Positions 61,678 to 64,000 of a DNA stretch of 64,000 nucleotides are shown here, piece by piece. The stretch covers positions 2,418,001 to 2,482,000 of the forward strand of contig NZ_LT629734.1 of the NCBI RefSeq assembly GCF_900104705.1, written 5' to 3'. The position numbers and the translations under genes are program-made. The stretch is from Agrococcus carbonis. GTDB taxonomy: Bacteria; Actinomycetota; Actinomycetes; Actinomycetales; Microbacteriaceae. Position 1 is the stretch's first letter, and each line of letters starts with the position of its first letter. The notes under the pieces were generated by a model. It saw only the letters and a program-made list of their open reading frames with translations, made no database searches and was not told where the DNA came from.

Positions 61678-61719
61678 GACGACGGATGCCCCCACCACCC
61701 GGTGGGGGCATCCGTCGTC
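61678..61719 (+). terminator. pnp terminator hairpin
   Basis: Perfect 19-bp stem GACGACGGATGCCCCCACC / GGTGGGGGCATCCGTCGTC with loop ACCC, 13 bases after the pnp stop. No T-run follows, as is usual in high-GC actinobacteria. Confidence 0.85.
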
Positions 61720-61739
61720 TCCGCCCCTGCCCGCTCGCT

Positions 61740-62063
61740 GGTCGAGGAGCGCGCAGCGCAGCCGCACGCGTCACGAGACCACCTGCCCCCTCGCTGGTCG
61801 AGGAGCGCGCGGCGGAGCCGCACGCGTCACGAGACCACCTGCCCCCTCGCTGGTCGAGGAGCGCGCGGCGGAGCCGCACGCGTCACGAGACCACCCTGCC
61901 CGCTCGCTGGTCGAGGAGCGGGCGGCGGAGCCGCACGCGTCACGGGACCACCCCGCCCCCTCGCTGGTCGAGGAGCGCGCGGCGGAGCCGCACGCGTCAC
62001 GAGACCACCCCGCCCCCTCGCTGGTCGAGGAGCGCGCGGCGGAGCCGCACGCGTCACGAGACC
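61740..62063. repeat. array F: six palindromic elements, 56-57 bp period
   Basis: GGTCGAGGAG starts at 61740, 61796, 61852, 61909, 61966 and 62023; each ends GTCACGAGACC (one GTCACGGGACC). Inner stem GCGGC-GGA-GCCGC; the first copy is mismatched (GCAGC-GCA-GCCGC). Between copies is a CT-rich spacer ending CTCGCT. Together with the terminator this fills the 461-bp gap between pnp and the M16 gene; I see no gene in it. Confidence 0.94.
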
Positions 62064-62125
62064 CCCGCCCCACAGCGCGCACGCCCCACGAGGCCCGCCC
62101 CGCCCCCACGCCGTAGACTGGCCGG

Positions 62126-63499
62126 ATGCCCGCCGTCCTCCTCCCGCTCGAGACCCCCGAGATCGTCGTCAGCGCCGCAGGCGGCACCGTGGTGCGCCGC
62201 AGCGTGCTGCCGAGCGGCGTGCGCGTGCTCACCGAGCAGGTGCCGGGGGCCGCGAGCGCCTCCGTCGGCTTCTGGGTGCCGGTCGGCTCCCGCGACGAGC
62301 GCGACGACGCGCGCGGCGCGACGCACTTCCTCGAGCACCTGCTGTTCAAGGGCACGCGCACGCGCAGCGCCTTCGACATCGCGGTGGCGTTCGACGAGGT
62401 GGGCGGCGAGCACAACGCGCTCACCGCCAAGGAGCACACCTGCTACTACGCGAAGGTGCGCGACCGGGATCTCGGGATGGCCGTCGACGTGCTCGCCGAC
62501 ATGATCACGTCGTCGCTGCTCGACGCGGAGGAGTTCGAGCGCGAGCGCGAGGTCATCCTCGAGGAGCTCGCGATGGCCGACGACGACCCGGGCGACGTGG
62601 CGGGGGAGCGGCTCAGCGAGCTCGTGCACGGCCTCGAAGCGCCGCTCGGCCGGCCGATCGGCGGCACGAACGAATCGATCCGCGCCGTCTCGCGCGACCG
62701 CGTCGCCGAGCACTACCGCGAGCACTACGCGCCGAGCGAGCTCGTCGTCACCGTCGCCGGCGCCGTCGACCACGACGCCGTCGTCGCGCAGCTGCAGGAT
62801 GCGCTGCACCGCTACGGCTGGTCGCTCGGCGAGGCGGCGCCCGCGCCGCGCCGCGACAGCGCGCCGCAGCCGTACACCGACGGCGGGCTCACGGTGGTGC
62901 GCCGACCGCTCGAGCAGGTGAGCCTCATGCTCGGCACGCCGGGCCTCACTGCCGACGACCCGCGCCGCAGCACCATGGCGGTGCTGAACGCGGTGCTCGG
63001 CGCCGGGATGTCGTCGCGCCTGTTCCAGGAGATCCGCGAGCGGCGGGGGCTCGCCTACTCCGTCTACTCGTTCGCGTCCGGCTATGCCGACGCCGGCCTC
63101 ATGGGCATGGCTGCGGCCTGCCAGCCGCACAAGACCCTCGAGGTGGCCGAGCTCATGCTCGGCGAGCTCGAGCGCCTCGCCGAGGGCGCATCGGAGGAGG
63201 AGCTGCGCCGGGCGAAGGGGCAGCTCGCCGGCGGCTCGGCGCTCGCGCTCGAGGAGAGCGACACGCGCATGGCGCGGCTCGGCCGCGCCGAGCTGACGCT
63301 CGGGGAGTTCCTCGACATCGACGCCACGCTCGAGCGCATCGAGCGCGTCACGGATGCGGATCTGCGCGCGCTCGCGGCCGAGCTCGCCGCAGGTCCCCGG
63401 TCGATCGCCGCAGTGGGCCAGGTGCCCGACGGGCTCGAGCGGCTCGTCGCGTCGGCGGATCGGGGTACGGTGGAGGAAGCGGTCCCAGCCGCTCGCTAG
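62126..63499 (+). CDS. M16 family zinc peptidase (PqqL/MPP type)
   Basis: 457 residues, inverzincin-type peptidase. HXXEH is HFLEH (His67, Glu70, His71); the distal Glu is in the VGGEHNALTAKEHTCYYAKV region. Two-domain M16B length. It degrades oligopeptides in the cytoplasm or at the membrane. TAGACT (62114-62119) is 6 nt before the ATG, so leaderless. Confidence 0.94.
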   Translation: MPAVLLPLETPEIVVSAAGGTVVRRSVLPSGVRVLTEQVPGAASASVGFWVPVGSRDERDDARGATHFLEHLLFKGTRTRSAFDIAVAFDEVGGEHNALTAKEHTCYYAKVRDRDLGMAVDVLADMITSSLLDAEEFEREREVILEELAMADDDPGDVAGERLSELVHGLEAPLGRPIGGTNESIRAVSRDRVAEHYREHYAPSELVVTVAGAVDHDAVVAQLQDALHRYGWSLGEAAPAPRRDSAPQPYTDGGLTVVRRPLEQVSLMLGTPGLTADDPRRSTMAVLNAVLGAGMSSRLFQEIRERRGLAYSVYSFASGYADAGLMGMAAACQPHKTLEVAELMLGELERLAEGASEEELRRAKGQLAGGSALALEESDTRMARLGRAELTLGEFLDIDATLERIERVTDADLRALAAELAAGPRSIAAVGQVPDGLERLVASADRGTVEEAVPAAR

Positions 63500-63500
63500 G

Positions 63501-63518
63501 CGGACGCGGAGGCGTCCG
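63501..63518 (+). other. small hairpin after the M16 gene
   Basis: CGGACGC-GGAG-GCGTCCG, 2 bases after the stop. Weak terminator or spacer structure. Confidence 0.4.
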
Positions 63519-63563
63519 AGGTCACGACATCGGGCGCATCGCTGCGCCCAGCCGGAGGAAGCG

Positions 63564-64000
63564 ATGGCGCATCTGCTCTACCTGGTCCGACACGGAGAGC
63601 AGCTCGACGCGGAGCACGGCGTCGACGACGGCCGGCTCTCGGCCCGCGGCGTGCGGCAGGCCCAGGCGATCGCGCAGCGGCTCTCGGGCGTGCACTTCGA
63701 CCACGCATGGACCTCCCCGCTCCAGCGGGCGACCGAGACGGCGGCGATCATGCAGCAGCGCCTGCCCGCGGTGGAGTTCGAGAAGTCGTCGCTGCTGCTC
63801 GACTGCATCCCGTCGGGGCTCACCGCCGATACGCCGGCGGGCTTCCACCCGTTCCTGAAGAGCGTGCGCCCGGCCGAGGCAGAGGCGGGCGCGGCGCAGA
63901 TGCACGATGCCGGTCAGCAGTGGCTGCGGCCCTCCCGCGGCGACGTCAACGAGCTCATCATCACGCACAACTTCGTCATCGGCTGGTTCGTGCGCGAGGT
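63564..64000 (+). CDS. histidine phosphatase family protein, 3' partial
   Basis: Runs off the right edge; 145 codons are in the window. It begins MAHLLYLVRHGEQLDAEHG, with the RHG phosphohistidine motif, and later FDHAWTSPLQRATETAA with the conserved Arg, and LIITHNFVIGW with the second His. Phosphoglycerate-mutase-like or phosphatase activity is probable; the exact substrate is unknown. GGAGGAAGC lies before the ATG. Confidence 0.9.
   Translation, partial: MAHLLYLVRHGEQLDAEHGVDDGRLSARGVRQAQAIAQRLSGVHFDHAWTSPLQRATETAAIMQQRLPAVEFEKSSLLLDCIPSGLTADTPAGFHPFLKSVRPAEAEAGAAQMHDAGQQWLRPSRGDVNELIITHNFVIGWFVRE

Noticed and set aside
1..64000. tRNA, rRNA, IS elements, att sites, prophage genes
   Set aside because: I looked along both strands for cloverleaf-like gene ends, transposase motifs and integrases and found none I could support; gaps are filled with hairpins and repeats.

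Overview
The window is a very GC-rich (about 70-75% by eye) stretch of an actinobacterial chromosome. The gene content fits Micrococcales, most likely a member of the family Microbacteriaceae: MEP isoprenoid genes, two MoxR-DUF58 clusters, an actinobacterial long-type DeoC, GTG starts, and -10 boxes of the form TANNNT placed 6-7 nt before start codons. That placement is inferred from protein similarity and gene style, not from a 16S gene, since none is present. I see no tRNA, rRNA, IS element, prophage or CRISPR. Nearly all the DNA is protein coding. The rest is promoters, hairpins and a striking family of palindromic repeats.

Layout: 1-12.5 kb is a possible secretion or surface locus with a giant Ig/fibronectin-III protein (5' end outside the window), a MoxR ATPase, a DUF58 protein, a membrane protein with a transglutaminase fold that has lost its Cys and His, and an EccC-like FtsK/SpoIIIE ATPase. 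12.5-14.9 kb (minus strand) holds alanine dehydrogenase and a GABA-type aminotransferase. 15-21.6 kb holds OsmC, dxr, a lysozyme-like protein, a RseP/Rip1-type site-2 protease, an RNase HI fused to an NTF2-like domain, and ispG. 21.6-28 kb holds an MFS exporter and a compact second MoxR operon (MoxR, DUF58, DUF4381-like, two VWA proteins, one TPR-like protein) resembling the Bat aerotolerance operons. 28-36.8 kb holds proS, a small membrane protein, a membrane-bound LuxR regulator and nusA-ylxR-infB-rbfA. 36.9-41.2 kb holds an RNB exoribonuclease, mutY, a uridine-kinase-like protein and panE. 41.3-49.8 kb holds a pterin dehydratase/glyoxalase fusion, truB, two small membrane proteins, ribF, deoC with two aldehyde dehydrogenase genes (the second catalytically empty), a cation diffusion facilitator and another small membrane protein. 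49.8-58.7 kb holds a PIN protein, an M20 peptidase, a PrmC-like methyltransferase, a kynurenine operon (kynA, amidohydrolase, kynU), aspA and PrsW. 58.8-64 kb holds rpsO, pnp, an M16 peptidase and a truncated histidine phosphatase.

The most unusual non-coding signal is a family of about 41-43 bp palindromic elements, roughly 33 full or partial copies in seven places. The flanks are conserved but the inner hairpin stem differs from array to array while staying paired. The outer arm also switches between GGTC/GACC and GATC/GATC. Most arrays lie where two genes converge, one sits in a nested higher-order array, and one lies in frame inside the RNase HI gene and encodes its inter-domain linker. 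A second broad pattern is promoter architecture: about fifteen genes have a -10 hexamer exactly 6-9 nt before the start codon and no Shine-Dalgarno, which implies leaderless mRNAs.

Pathway logic: dxr and ispG belong to the MEP pathway. KynA, the amidohydrolase and KynU form a complete tryptophan-to-anthranilate route if the amidohydrolase is the formamidase. DeoC makes acetaldehyde and the next gene can oxidise it. GabT and Ald could form an alanine/pyruvate shuttle. nusA-infB-rbfA, rpsO-pnp, truB and ribF form the translation and RNA core.
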